This document shows, piece after piece, positions 33,034 through 42,416 of a stretch of DNA of 64,000 nucleotides. The notes beneath the pieces are model-generated. The model had not been told where the DNA came from, searched no databases, and saw only the letters and a program-made list of their open reading frames with translations. The DNA is taken from NCBI GenBank assembly GCA_022447495.1, contig JAKVBH010000011.1, positions 70,991 to 134,990 of the forward strand, written 5' to 3'. Position 1 is the stretch's first letter, and the number at the start of each line of letters is the position of its first letter. A program made the translations under genes and the position numbers. Source of the DNA: Marinovum sp. GTDB lineage: Bacteria; Pseudomonadota; Alphaproteobacteria; Rhodobacterales; Rhodobacteraceae.

Positions 33034-34734
33034 TTACTGGACGAGGTATGGTTTGCGCGGCGGTTTACGGGAATCCGCACTGGTCTCTGCATCCACTGGG
33101 AAATCGCCCATAAGGTAGGGATGCATGCCTTGGTTTTTGAGGTTCTGCAAAAACTGACCAAAGCCTTTGATATCCACAAGACGCGGCACCTCAGAGATGC
33201 CGCGATTGGGGCGCGTGGAAATCTCATCAATCACGCTCTGCAAGGGTTCCATGGGTGCTTCGACGAACTCTGCCATGGTCCAGATGCGCACGCGTGCCTT
33301 GGCCTTGGCCGAGCGGTAGGCATAAAGGGCTTTAGCTTCGATCTTTTGAAGGTCTGCAGCGTCTTGGCGCAGATCGGCAAAATCACGGTTCGATCGGAAG
33401 AGGGGCACAGCCCAAGCGCCCGAGATCACGTTGATGGTCGCGTTGGGATCCTTGATCAGATCCCACACGATATTTTGGTTGTCACTTGGCCCGTATTGAA
33501 AGCACTGCCGCTCTCCGCGTGTGTTCCACACCAAATTGGTGAGAAAGGCCCGCGGATTGGCATCGCGAAGCTGTGCATTGTCGGACAAAGCACCGTTGAT
33601 GATCGTTTGTTGATCCGCAAAATGCGCACGGTCTGGTGCGTAGAGGTGTCCATGGACCCGCGCGTCTGTGGCACGGGCAAGCCAAGGTTCGAAGTCTTCG
33701 AAGAGTTGCGTGAATCCCTGGAAGACGGAGTACGGCCCAGCCGTGACACCGTTTTCCCAATCGCGGTTGGGAAAGCGCGAATGCATATAGAGGCCTGGGC
33801 GTCCGCGCGTCCGCCTTTCCACCGCTTTTGCAAAGATGCGGTCAATTTTTCCCGGGTTGGGTTCGGTCCGGCTGAGCGCGCCGGCCGTGTCGGTCAAAAA
33901 CGCTCTGTAGAGCCCATCGGCATGAGGCCAGATTTTCCGGGCCACAAAGCAATCCGACCGCCGCAGCAATTGTAAATGGTCATCGTAGAAAATGTGCGGT
34001 TTGCCCTGGAAGTCGAATTTTGACAGGGTCAGCGACCGGCTCTCGATCTGTGTGCCATAGAGCCGCGCGAGAGTTTGATAATAGCTCTCGTCTGGGATCC
34101 AAACGCGTTTGAAATAGGCATCATAGGTCGCGCGATCCGGGTCTTGGAGGATCGCGCTTAGCGTTTGCCGGGTCAGGCACCACCACTGGCTACCCATATG
34201 CGGCACAAGCCCGTTTGGAATTTTGCGTTTCAGTCCAATGGTCCGTTGCAGCGCAACGAAACGGTCAAAGAAGTACCTCTGTTTGCGCCAGGAAAACGGG
34301 AAGCGCATCGTGAAGCGCTCTTCATCGAGACCACCCACTGTCCATGGTACCTCAGACGTGGTCGCGCTTTCGATGAAATCGACCCGTGGCCGTTCCGCAA
34401 GGTAGTCGATCAGTTCTTGCACCGGGCGCAGAGGCAAGCACGCACCGGAGGCGAGATAGACATGGCGGACATCAGCGAAGGCGTTGAGCAATTGCGTACT
34501 GGCCGCTTGGCTGGCCGCGACGATGCCCCAGGTGCCCCACTCGCACCGATAGCGGCGCGAGAATTGGACATTCGGCACATCGGAAAGGGATTTCACAAAG
34601 GTGCGGTACGCGGCGTTTGGGACGGTGCGATCCACATGAATCACAACCGGGCATCCCGCTTGGGCCCAATGGCGGGCGACCTGTTCGGCGCGGCCAAGTG
34701 CCGTGTGACACAACATGACCACCCCAAGCGTCAT
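33034..34734 (-). CDS. GT14-like (core-2/I-branching) glycosyltransferase with extra C-terminal half
   Basis: A 566-residue protein. Residues about 1-280 resemble the branching beta-1,6-N-acetylglucosaminyltransferase family: GVVMLCHTALGRAEQ, HVYLASGACLPLRPVQELID, and GSQWWCLTRQTLSAIL with the downstream IPDESYYQTL acid. Residues about 300-566 (starting PGLYMHSRFPNRDWENGV) form a second region I cannot assign; proteins of this architecture occur in Rhodobacterales. ATG 34734 overlaps the stop of the preceding glycosyltransferase gene (ATGA), which decides against the TTG at 34740. Ten bases separate it from the sulfotransferase. It probably branches a surface glycan. Confidence 0.8.
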   Translation of the reverse strand: MTLGVVMLCHTALGRAEQVARHWAQAGCPVVIHVDRTVPNAAYRTFVKSLSDVPNVQFSRRYRCEWGTWGIVAASQAASTQLLNAFADVRHVYLASGACLPLRPVQELIDYLAERPRVDFIESATTSEVPWTVGGLDEERFTMRFPFSWRKQRYFFDRFVALQRTIGLKRKIPNGLVPHMGSQWWCLTRQTLSAILQDPDRATYDAYFKRVWIPDESYYQTLARLYGTQIESRSLTLSKFDFQGKPHIFYDDHLQLLRRSDCFVARKIWPHADGLYRAFLTDTAGALSRTEPNPGKIDRIFAKAVERRTRGRPGLYMHSRFPNRDWENGVTAGPYSVFQGFTQLFEDFEPWLARATDARVHGHLYAPDRAHFADQQTIINGALSDNAQLRDANPRAFLTNLVWNTRGERQCFQYGPSDNQNIVWDLIKDPNATINVISGAWAVPLFRSNRDFADLRQDAADLQKIEAKALYAYRSAKAKARVRIWTMAEFVEAPMEPLQSVIDEISTRPNRGISEVPRLVDIKGFGQFLQNLKNQGMHPYLMGDFPVDAETSADSRKPPRKPYLVQ

Positions 34735-35741
34735 GCCCAATTCCCCTTTGACATGAGACCCAGAATCTCAAGCTGGCGCCAGTTGATGTATTTCTCCGAC
34801 CACTTGCACCACAGATCTGGGTTCTCTTGCCCCACTTCGGCGTAGGCTTTGTATTCCACGCTGGCTGCGTAATGCTGATTGCGCAAAAGCTCTTCCTGCG
34901 CCTTGGAGGAAAATGTGTCGAGGAACTTGGTGTGCAGGAGCACACCCGAGGCTTTCTCCCCACCCCACTCGTCATAAACGAGGTTGAGACCACGCGGCAG
35001 AAGCATGTGGGTTGAACTCACATAGGTGTAGCGCCGGTTCCATTTTACCAGTGGGATCTTGTTCAGCGCGGGCGCCTTTTTGGGCCTATCGCCAAAGAAA
35101 ACGCGCGCCCTTGGCCCACCTTGAATCCACAGATTGCCATAGCGGCGGTTGCGCTGGATTGTGTAGTTCCCCGGATCAAACCAATTGGCGATCTCAAGCG
35201 GGTCCTGGCCCGGGAGGTAAGCTTGGGCGTTGATCGGACCCTTAGGGTACATGTCTAAGAGCATGGCCGAGAAGCTCTTGATCGATGAGGCATCAAGCCA
35301 ATCGGTCAAGGCGCGCAACGGCCGCGTGTCACAGAATGGGTAGAGGAAAAACTCGTCAGGATCCACGGTTAGGACCCAATGTCCATGCGCATGTTTGAGG
35401 CAAAGAAAATTCAGCCAATCTACCCCAAAACGAGAGCGTTTGTAGCTCCCCTTCGTGTGCCAAACCGAGACATCAGGTTGTTCGGCCAAGTAGTCGAGGG
35501 AACCATCATCACTGTCGTTGTCGACAAAGAAGAAGTGGTTCACTCCAAGATCGCGATAGTATTTCAAGAAATACGGCAGACGCACCATTTCGTTGCGCTG
35601 GGTCGTCATGACAAATAGGTCACCGGGACGGATTTGATCCGTGCGATCCACAACCGGGCGCAGCTGTGTTGACTTACGCCGGGCGCGGATGCGCCAGCGC
35701 TTGCGTTGAAGCCGGAGGCGATATGATTGCCAGAGGCCCAA
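34731..35741 (-). CDS. Glycosyltransferase family 2-like protein
   Basis: A 336-residue glycosyltransferase of the family 2 or 92 type. A basic N-terminus is followed by LFVMTTQRNEMVRLPYFLKY, the start of the GT-A fold, then FFFVDNDSDDGSLDYL and the metal-binding VLTVDPDEFFLYP with the DxD-like DPD. The later part (about residues 190-300) contains ARVFFGDRPKKAPALNKIPL and STHMLLPRGLNL, typical of this group in marine alphaproteobacteria. It overlaps the GT14 gene by four bases and lies 42 bases after the GT4-like gene. The donor sugar is unknown. Confidence 0.85.
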   Translation of the reverse strand: MGLWQSYRLRLQRKRWRIRARRKSTQLRPVVDRTDQIRPGDLFVMTTQRNEMVRLPYFLKYYRDLGVNHFFFVDNDSDDGSLDYLAEQPDVSVWHTKGSYKRSRFGVDWLNFLCLKHAHGHWVLTVDPDEFFLYPFCDTRPLRALTDWLDASSIKSFSAMLLDMYPKGPINAQAYLPGQDPLEIANWFDPGNYTIQRNRRYGNLWIQGGPRARVFFGDRPKKAPALNKIPLVKWNRRYTYVSSTHMLLPRGLNLVYDEWGGEKASGVLLHTKFLDTFSSKAQEELLRNQHYAASVEYKAYAEVGQENPDLWCKWSEKYINWRQLEILGLMSKGNWA

Positions 35742-35783
35742 GTGTTCTTCTCTCCCGTGGCGCCTGGAACCTATGATGTGCTA

Positions 35784-36959
35784 TCAAATCAACCTTAATA
35801 CTGTGTTGAGATGCTCCGCCCAGGACGGAGGCACAAAGATGGTCGGGGTCTGCCGCTGCTCTGCAAGATGTTCTATATGTTGTCGCCAGACTAGTTCATC
35901 GGACCCGCACGCGTAAATGGGAATATCGCCAAGCAATTCCCTTAGCACTGGAAGCGGCTGACAAATCACAGGACAACCCAGCGTTGCGGCCTCCAAAGGG
36001 GGCAAACCAAAGCCCTCCAGGTGACTTGGAAAAAGCAAGCCGTGTGATCCACGCAGGAGCGTTGTGATCTCACCATCTGAAAGGCCGGGCATTTCGCGGA
36101 CCTGGGCGATGCCATTGTCCAAACGGGCAAACACCTCTTCGTTTTTCCACCCCCGCGTACCCGCCAAAATCAATTGCGGAGCATGTGGCCCCCAAGCCTG
36201 CCAAAGATCAAGGAGGAAAGCGTGGTTCTTGCGCGGCTCAATTGTGCCGAGCACGACGAAGTAAGGGGCTTTGGGCCGCAGATGCGCGGCTATGGGGGCT
36301 CCTGGTGCCAGTTCCACGCCAAGATGAGCGACCACATCCGGGATCGTCTGTGGCAGGTGATGCTGCGCCCGGCTACGGGTGTCTTCGGAATTGTAGATAA
36401 TCAGATGCGCGGCTGCGCTTACACGGTCAATAAAGCCCGCAAATTTCGAAGCGCTTTCCGGGCGTTGCCAATGCGGCGCTTCAAGCGGGATGACATCGTG
36501 GATCAGAACTGCGATATGCGCCCCCTGCTCCCGCAGAGCCGTGATCATCCTTGGCGTGAAGTTGGCATGCCCGGCGTTGATGTAGTGCAAACGCTCAGGG
36601 AGGTGCTTGCGCATCATCCGCCCAAGCCTTTGCGGGATGGCCCGCGCGATGCTTAGCCGTCGCAATGTGGCTTCCGCCTGACGCACAGCAATATCTGCGC
36701 GCGGCGACAGATGGCCAATTAGGTCCAAGGGTCCCAACGCATTGTCTGAGATGTGTTGCGCGAATTTCGCGGCGCCCTCTTTGTCGAGAAGTGCGTAGCC
36801 CAAACGGGTGCGTGCGATAGCGAAGAACGGTTCAGGTCGTGCGCTCAACGCGCGCAGATAGGCAAACTCGACACGGTCGATACCGGTCAACGGTGTACCT
36901 GCGCGGCGCAGCAGGCGGGAAATGTCTAAAAGGCGCGTCACTGTCGCGCCTTTTGCCAA
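35784..36959 (-). CDS. Glycosyltransferase family 4-like protein
   Basis: A 391-residue GT-B enzyme. The N-terminal half begins RLLDISRLLRRAGTPLTGID and has the IAVLIHDVIPLEAPHW loop; the C-terminal half shows VLGTIEPRKNHAFLLDLW, LILAGTRGWKNEEVF and the donor-binding HGLLFPSHLEGFGLPPLEA with the E-x7-E pattern of retaining family 4 enzymes. Mannosyl- or glucosyltransferases are common relatives; the exact activity cannot be read. It appears to be the first gene of the run leading to the sulfotransferase, 50 bases after galU on the same strand. Confidence 0.9.
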   Translation of the reverse strand: MAKGATVTRLLDISRLLRRAGTPLTGIDRVEFAYLRALSARPEPFFAIARTRLGYALLDKEGAAKFAQHISDNALGPLDLIGHLSPRADIAVRQAEATLRRLSIARAIPQRLGRMMRKHLPERLHYINAGHANFTPRMITALREQGAHIAVLIHDVIPLEAPHWQRPESASKFAGFIDRVSAAAHLIIYNSEDTRSRAQHHLPQTIPDVVAHLGVELAPGAPIAAHLRPKAPYFVVLGTIEPRKNHAFLLDLWQAWGPHAPQLILAGTRGWKNEEVFARLDNGIAQVREMPGLSDGEITTLLRGSHGLLFPSHLEGFGLPPLEAATLGCPVICQPLPVLRELLGDIPIYACGSDELVWRQHIEHLAEQRQTPTIFVPPSWAEHLNTVLRLI

Positions 36960-37009
36960 GAGATCACTAAGTCAGACAAGCTTTCGATGCGACAAAGGTT
37001 AGAGGGAGG

Positions 37010-37903
37010 TTACTGAGCCGCCTTGTTTGTCGTCATCAACTCGGTCAGATAGTCCTGCAGTTCGTCGCGCAGATCGTCACGCGCAAGGCCAAAAGCCACC
37101 GTCGCTTGCAAGAACCCAGCCTTGGAGCCGCAATCGAAACGTTGGCCCTGGAACCGCAGACCGCGCACGCCGCGACCTTCTTCGACTTCTTGGGCAATCG
37201 CATCGGTGAGTTGGATTTCACCACCCGCGCCTTGCTTCATCTTGTTGAGACTGCGCAGCACATCAGGTGTGATGATATAACGACCAATTACGGCCAAGTT
37301 CGATGGCGCTTCGCCCATTGGCGGCTTCTCAACCATGCCTTTGACGTCAACAATCGTACCGTGGTCTTCTGCGACGTCCAAGACGCCATAGGAGCTGGCT
37401 TTTTCCATCGGCACTTCCATCGCAGCAACCATGGAGCCGCCCACTTCTTCGTAGGCTTCGACCATCTGTTGCAAGCAGGGTTTTTCGGCGGCAATCACAT
37501 CGTCGGGCAGGATCACGGCAAAGGGTTCATTGGCAATCAGACGGCGTGCGCACCAAACGGCGTGTCCGAGGCCAAGGGCCTTGTGCTGACGGATGTACGC
37601 GATCGCGCCGCTGTCCATGTTTGTGGATTTTAGCGCCTCCAAGAGGTCGTCTTTACCCCTCTTGCGCAGCTCTGACTCAAGTTGGGGTGAGTGATCGAAG
37701 TAATCTTCAAGTGCACCTTTGCCGCGAGACGTGACAAAGATGAATTCTTTTATGCCTGCGGCACGTGCTTCGTCGATGGCGTATTGGATCAGGGGACGAT
37801 CCACGAGGGTCATAATCTCTTTCGGAACAGATTTGGTCGCCGGCAAAAAACGCGTTCCCATGCCTGCTACTGGAAAAATGGCCTTGGTTACTTTGCTGCG
37901 CAT
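37010..37903 (-). CDS. galU: UTP-glucose-1-phosphate uridylyltransferase
   Basis: GalU makes UDP-glucose, the donor for many capsule and LPS sugars. The 297-residue protein has KAIFPVAGMGTRFLPATKSV with the catalytic Lys region, VDRPLIQYAIDEARAAGI, FAVILPDDVI for UTP binding, and GVLDVAEDHG followed by VEKPPMGEAPSNLAVIGRYI. All are typical of bacterial GalU. Its place upstream of the glycosyltransferase-sulfotransferase genes suggests a glucose-derived donor for that glycan. TTTTGTTTT/AAAACAAA arms lie in the upstream gap. Confidence 0.96.
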   Translation of the reverse strand: MRSKVTKAIFPVAGMGTRFLPATKSVPKEIMTLVDRPLIQYAIDEARAAGIKEFIFVTSRGKGALEDYFDHSPQLESELRKRGKDDLLEALKSTNMDSGAIAYIRQHKALGLGHAVWCARRLIANEPFAVILPDDVIAAEKPCLQQMVEAYEEVGGSMVAAMEVPMEKASSYGVLDVAEDHGTIVDVKGMVEKPPMGEAPSNLAVIGRYIITPDVLRSLNKMKQGAGGEIQLTDAIAQEVEEGRGVRGLRFQGQRFDCGSKAGFLQATVAFGLARDDLRDELQDYLTELMTTNKAAQ

Positions 37904-38001
37904 ACACGTTGTCCTCAGTTCTTTGTTTTGTTCCGTGGGTATCCCCTACACCCTCTTTCGTAAAACAAAATGACCGTCAAAAGGGGAAAACCTGACCTTT
38001 T

Positions 38002-39219
38002 CTAACTCTTACAGGTGCTATGCAGCAGTAATTGGCCACGAACATCAGCGAGTCGCGCCAACTCTCGATTGATTCGCGCCTGGAACGACTCAAGCTGGAC
38101 AGGTGAGTCGCCCCGATTTGATCTACCAAATTGACCCCCTTGGTGAGTCCAGATTCCAGGCCGCTCAAATTTTACGTTCCAATATCGCGCCCCCCGCGTG
38201 AGGCAAAAAAGGCTTGGGCGCAAACCGTCTTGGAGATACTGATGTGCTTCTCTTACAAGGCTGTCTTTGTCTCGCACTCGGCCAGTGATCAAAACCTTGT
38301 CGCCGGGCGGCTTGGTCAAAAACGCCACAAATGTCGGCGGCGTATCTGTGCCTAGACCGTGGTTGATCTCACGATGCTGCGCCATTGAAACACCTTTGTC
38401 GAAACTGGCGTTGATGCGCCGTACGTCCCGTGGCTCTATCCGGCCTGCCACCATATGCCGTAACAACCGCGCATGTTGTTCCGCGCGCATTTCATCCAAA
38501 CGTTTGGTGCGTTCGTCTGGGGCATGTTTGGTTAAAAAATGCGCCGCGCTGGTTCCAATCTCAATGAGTGTCGTGGGCACACGATCCTGCCGCCGCCGAA
38601 CGCTCGCTGCAAACCCATGGTGCACAACGGCACCGGGCACCACCACGGTACGACCAGCCAGCCGGCGGTTCACGTCAGTTTCATCAAGGAAAAAGTGCAG
38701 CGCTTCGTCAAAACCACCGATTTCTACAAGGCTTTGACGGCGAAAGGCCATGCATGTCCCTTCGGTGCGCCAGCGGTGCCCAGGAGGCAAAGGAGCGTCA
38801 ACCTCCCTTGGATAAGAGCGCCCAGCCGCATCACAGCTTGACCCGCGCCACTGGTACGAAATACCATTCCGTCCCAAGACAAAACCGCCCGAGGCGCTGA
38901 CCTCCGGATCATCAAATGGCGCAATCAGACGATCAAGCCATGTGGGCTCTGGCACAGCATCATCGTCCACGAATGCCACGACCTCGCCCGCCGATGTGGC
39001 AATACCAATGTTGCGCGCCGCCGAGATGTTGGGCGTGTCAAACTGGCGAAGCTTAATGCGGTCCGCATCAGGCCTCGCCATGACAGCCTTGGCGCCACCA
39101 TGATCGGCGACCACGACGAGCTCGAAGCCATACGCATCAAGCTGAGCAACACCATCAATCGCCCGCAAGAGCGCGTCCGGGCGCCCGTGCGAAACGATGA
39201 TGACACTGGCCGTCACCAT
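38002..39219 (-). CDS. Glycosyltransferase family 2 protein with C-terminal extension
   Basis: A 405-residue GT-A glycosyltransferase. VTASVIIVSHGRPDALLRAI begins the nucleotide-binding fold, with AARNIGIATSAGEVVAFVDD and the metal-binding DDDAVPEP, then the acceptor region GGFDEALHFFLDETDVNRRL with the catalytic EDxD-like acid (DETD). After about residue 240 the rest is not part of the standard domain and contains VLITGRVRDKDSLVREAHQY; I do not recognise it. The start lies six bases after the cysQ stop, so it is co-transcribed with cysQ. Confidence 0.88.
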   Translation of the reverse strand: MVTASVIIVSHGRPDALLRAIDGVAQLDAYGFELVVVADHGGAKAVMARPDADRIKLRQFDTPNISAARNIGIATSAGEVVAFVDDDAVPEPTWLDRLIAPFDDPEVSASGGFVLGRNGISYQWRGSSCDAAGRSYPREVDAPLPPGHRWRTEGTCMAFRRQSLVEIGGFDEALHFFLDETDVNRRLAGRTVVVPGAVVHHGFAASVRRRQDRVPTTLIEIGTSAAHFLTKHAPDERTKRLDEMRAEQHARLLRHMVAGRIEPRDVRRINASFDKGVSMAQHREINHGLGTDTPPTFVAFLTKPPGDKVLITGRVRDKDSLVREAHQYLQDGLRPSLFCLTRGARYWNVKFERPGIWTHQGGQFGRSNRGDSPVQLESFQARINRELARLADVRGQLLLHSTCKS

Positions 39220-39225
39220 GGGCGG

Positions 39226-40023
39226 TTAGCCAGCTTCCAGTGTAATACCAGGGGCATAGGCGATGAAAAACGGATTGGCGTAATCGTCTTTGCCATAGGC
39301 CAACGGCGTATGATCATCGAAGCGTACGACATGGCCGCCCGCACCACTCAGCACCGCATGACCGGCGGCCGTGTCCCATTCCATCGTGCGGCCCAAACGC
39401 GGGTAGAGGTCTGCCTCACCCGTCGCCACCAAGCAAAACTTAAGCGACGAGCCCGCTGATTTCATGTCCGCGACGCTGTATTTGTTGATGTAATCGTCCG
39501 TCGCTTGATCGCGGTGCGACTTGGACGCCACCACCAACAGCGCATCTGTGTTGGGCGTGCTCACTGCGATGGGGGCCGTCGAGCCGGGTGTCTCTTTGTC
39601 GAAATCGCCGGTCTCTTCGACGGATTGGCCATTCGCATCGGTGTAGAACAGACGGTTCTTGGCCGGGGCATAGACCACACCGCGCACGGGAACACCCGCC
39701 TCGACATATGCAATGTTCACCGTGAAATCGCCACGGCGGTTGATGAACTCTTTGGTGCCATCCAACGGATCGACGATGAGGAACGTCTCGGCTTTGTCGG
39801 AATGCGTCGCTGCCTGTTCCTCGGTGATCAACGTCACATCGGGGAACGCGGCGCGCAGCCCAGCCGAAATCAACGCATCCGCGGCCTCATCGGCGGCGGT
39901 CACCGGGCTATCGTCTGACTTCACTTTCACATCGAAATCGTCGGCGTTGTAGATGTCCATAATCACATCACCGGCCTCAAGCGCGAGGGTGCGCATCACA
40001 CGGGTCAGGTCTTGGTAATTCAT
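39226..40023 (-). CDS. cysQ: 3'(2'),5'-bisphosphate nucleotidase (PAP phosphatase)
   Basis: CysQ hydrolyses 3'-phosphoadenosine 5'-phosphate, the by-product of PAPS use in sulfotransfer and sulfate reduction, to AMP and phosphate. The 265-residue inositol monophosphatase fold has the metal-binding LITEEQAATH, VDPLDGTKEFINRRGDFTVN and MEWDTAAGHAVLSGAGGHV. PVTAADEAADALI matches the usual N-terminal site. The gene precedes a glycosyltransferase on the same strand and lies in the same 10-kb block as a double sulfotransferase, a link that makes functional sense. Confidence 0.94.
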   Translation of the reverse strand: MNYQDLTRVMRTLALEAGDVIMDIYNADDFDVKVKSDDSPVTAADEAADALISAGLRAAFPDVTLITEEQAATHSDKAETFLIVDPLDGTKEFINRRGDFTVNIAYVEAGVPVRGVVYAPAKNRLFYTDANGQSVEETGDFDKETPGSTAPIAVSTPNTDALLVVASKSHRDQATDDYINKYSVADMKSAGSSLKFCLVATGEADLYPRLGRTMEWDTAAGHAVLSGAGGHVVRFDDHTPLAYGKDDYANPFFIAYAPGITLEAG

Positions 40024-40152
40024 TTGTGAGGTCCTCAGATAAGGTCAGAGATCGAAATCTTTTGAATTTGAGCGTTGGCGCCGTTATGCTCGCACCGTAA
40101 CGGAACAGCAAGAATTCCGTGCGATCCCTTCATGAGCCGGAGCAGGTAGGCC

Positions 40153-40974
40153 ATGTTTCAACAACGCCAGACGCGGACCAAACTTGGATCCGCGCTCGTC
40201 ACAGCTGAATTAATATACCACGGAGCGGTGCGGCACGTGCGCAAGATGCACGGCAACCCCTTGGTGTCGATCTTCATGAACATGCTTCAATCGATCATGT
40301 TTGTGGCGGTCTTTTACGTGATGTTCTCGGTCATGGGCATGCGCGGCATGGCCGTCCGAGGGGACTTCATGCTTTATATCATGACGGGGATTTTCCTCTT
40401 CATGACGCATATCAAGGCCATGGGCGCAGTCGTCGGTTCCGAAGGTCCAGCCTCACCCATGATGCAACACGCGCCGATGAACACGATCATTGCGCTGTGC
40501 GGCGCACTTCTCAGCGTGCTTTACATCCAGATATTGTCAGCGGCGGTCATTCTCTACATCTATCACGTCGCTTTCACGCCGATCGAGTTCTACGACCCGG
40601 TCGGATGCATGGCGATGCTCCTTCTGGCCTGGTTCACGGGGGCGGCTGTGGGCATGTTGTTTTTGGCACTTAAACCTTGGGCACCAACGCCGATTTCAGT
40701 GATTTCTCAAATCTATCAACGGGCAAATATGATCGCGTCGGGCAAGATGTTCCTGGCCAACTCGCTGCCGGGCTACATGCTTGTGATGTTCGATTGGAAC
40801 CCGCTCTTTCACGCCATCGATCAATCGCGGGGCTTTGCTTTCGTGAATTACTTCCCGCGCAACTCCTCGATTGAGTACCCTTTGACTGTCGCCATTGTCC
40901 TTTTGTGCGTTGGGTTGATGGGAGAGTTCTTCACCCGCAAACACGCATCCGCCAGCTGGAGCGCCCGACAGTAA
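40153..40974 (+). CDS. Polysaccharide ABC transporter permease, KpsM-type
   Basis: A 273-residue inner-membrane permease of the ABC-2 family with about six membrane segments (for example MLQSIMFVAVFYVMFSVMG, FMLYIMTGIFLFMTHIKAMG, and LTVAIVLLCVGLMGEF). Proteins of this type, with a KpsT ATPase, export capsular polysaccharide or O-antigen. The ATPase and KpsE-like partner are not in the window. It is divergent from cysQ across 129 bases. The high Met content (27 residues) is noticeable. Together with the Kdo and Wza-type genes it suggests an ABC-dependent capsule. Confidence 0.88.
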   Translation: MFQQRQTRTKLGSALVTAELIYHGAVRHVRKMHGNPLVSIFMNMLQSIMFVAVFYVMFSVMGMRGMAVRGDFMLYIMTGIFLFMTHIKAMGAVVGSEGPASPMMQHAPMNTIIALCGALLSVLYIQILSAAVILYIYHVAFTPIEFYDPVGCMAMLLLAWFTGAAVGMLFLALKPWAPTPISVISQIYQRANMIASGKMFLANSLPGYMLVMFDWNPLFHAIDQSRGFAFVNYFPRNSSIEYPLTVAIVLLCVGLMGEFFTRKHASASWSARQ

Positions 40975-41051
40975 GCGGCTATGCGCCGCTCGCTGCAACT
41001 GAACCGCGTCCCAATAGCTATAGTTTTCATCGCATTTTAGAGAAGCATATC

Positions 41052-42416
41052 ATGCGAACAGTTCTTGCCTCGTTGTGCATCCTTTTGACGGCATCCACCT
41101 TTGCTGCTCAAGCTGCTGCGCCAGACGCATCCTTGCGCCCCAGTGTCAGACCCACACACGCCCTTCTGGACGTCAGCCGGGCGTCGACTGCACCCGATTT
41201 GGTCAGGTTCCTGCCCGGTACATCCCTGCGCCCCAAAATCAGGCCCGCCACCGCGACACTGCACCGGCGCGGCGAGCCGCAGGTCACCCAAGTCTCCCAA
41301 GATGGGCTGCGCCAGTGGGTGACAGCATTCCGTCCCCGCGCCCTGGCCCAAGGCATATCCGGTGTCACCTTTGATCGCGCCATGGCGGGCGTCCAATACG
41401 ATGCTGACGTGATCCGCCGTGACCGCAACCAATCGGAATTCACCAAAACAATCTGGGATTATCTAGACACCGCTGCATCTCCCGCACGGGTCAGCAACGG
41501 CAAAGCCGCGCTCGCGAAACACCGCCAAACACTTGAACGTATCGAACGCGCATACGGCGTGGAAAAAGAAGTCGTCACCGCGATCTGGGGTCTCGAAAGT
41601 GCGTACGGCACCTTCCGCGGGTCTAACGACATCATCAGCTCTCTTGCGACGCTGGCTCATGACGGGCGGCGGGGAGATTTCTTTGAAGCTCAATTGATCG
41701 ACGCACTGAAAGTCTTGCAGGCCGGGGACACGACCCCGCGCAATATGAAAGGCTCTTGGGCCGGGGCCATGGGCCACACCCAATTTATGCCGTCGTCTTA
41801 CCTAGAACACGCTGTCGACTTCACCGGTGACGGTCGACGGGACATTTGGAGCGACGATCCAACCGACGCGCTGGCTTCCACGGCGGCCTATCTCGAGCAT
41901 TTCGGTTGGAAAAAAGGCGTCCCTTGGGGTGTCGAAGTCAAACTGCCCCAAGGGTTTGATTATGCCTCTGCCCGACGCGAGAACACCAAAATGCCGTCGG
42001 CTTGGGCGCGCTTGGGTGTCGTGAGCATCAATGGTCGCGCAGTGCGCGACTATGGTAAAGCCTCGGTGCTCTTGCCCGCAGGCGCGCAAGGAGCGGCGTT
42101 CCTCGTATTCGACAATTTCGAAGTGATAGAGCGTTACAACACCGCCGACGCCTATGTCATTGGCGTGGGTCACCTGGCCGATCGCATCCGGGGCGCTGGC
42201 CCGATTCGGGCAAGTTGGCCACGCGAGGACCGTGCTTTAACTTTGGACGAGCGGTTGGAGTTGCAGGAGCGTTTGACGGCGCGTGGCTTTGACACCAAGG
42301 GCATCGACGGCAAAATCGGCCCACTCACCATTCAAGCCGTCCGCGATTTCCAGCGCAGCATCGGCGTCATTCCCGATGGCTACGCCTCGCTCGCGGTGCT
42401 CAAACGGCTGCGTTAA
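41052..42416 (+). CDS. Lytic murein transglycosylase, MltB family
   Basis: A 454-residue periplasmic enzyme that cuts glycan strands with anhydro-ring formation. The signal peptide (RTVLASLCILLTASTFAAQA) is followed by a Pro/Arg-rich linker with repeated SLRP motifs, the catalytic domain (about residues 95-380, EVVTAIWGLESAYGTFRG carrying the catalytic Glu, and GSWAGAMGHTQFMPSSYLE), and a C-terminal peptidoglycan-binding domain (DGKIGPLTIQAVRDFQR). ATG 41052 is chosen because it begins the signal peptide. The gene converges with radC, overlapping it by four bases. Confidence 0.93.
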   Translation: MRTVLASLCILLTASTFAAQAAAPDASLRPSVRPTHALLDVSRASTAPDLVRFLPGTSLRPKIRPATATLHRRGEPQVTQVSQDGLRQWVTAFRPRALAQGISGVTFDRAMAGVQYDADVIRRDRNQSEFTKTIWDYLDTAASPARVSNGKAALAKHRQTLERIERAYGVEKEVVTAIWGLESAYGTFRGSNDIISSLATLAHDGRRGDFFEAQLIDALKVLQAGDTTPRNMKGSWAGAMGHTQFMPSSYLEHAVDFTGDGRRDIWSDDPTDALASTAAYLEHFGWKKGVPWGVEVKLPQGFDYASARRENTKMPSAWARLGVVSINGRAVRDYGKASVLLPAGAQGAAFLVFDNFEVIERYNTADAYVIGVGHLADRIRGAGPIRASWPREDRALTLDERLELQERLTARGFDTKGIDGKIGPLTIQAVRDFQRSIGVIPDGYASLAVLKRLR

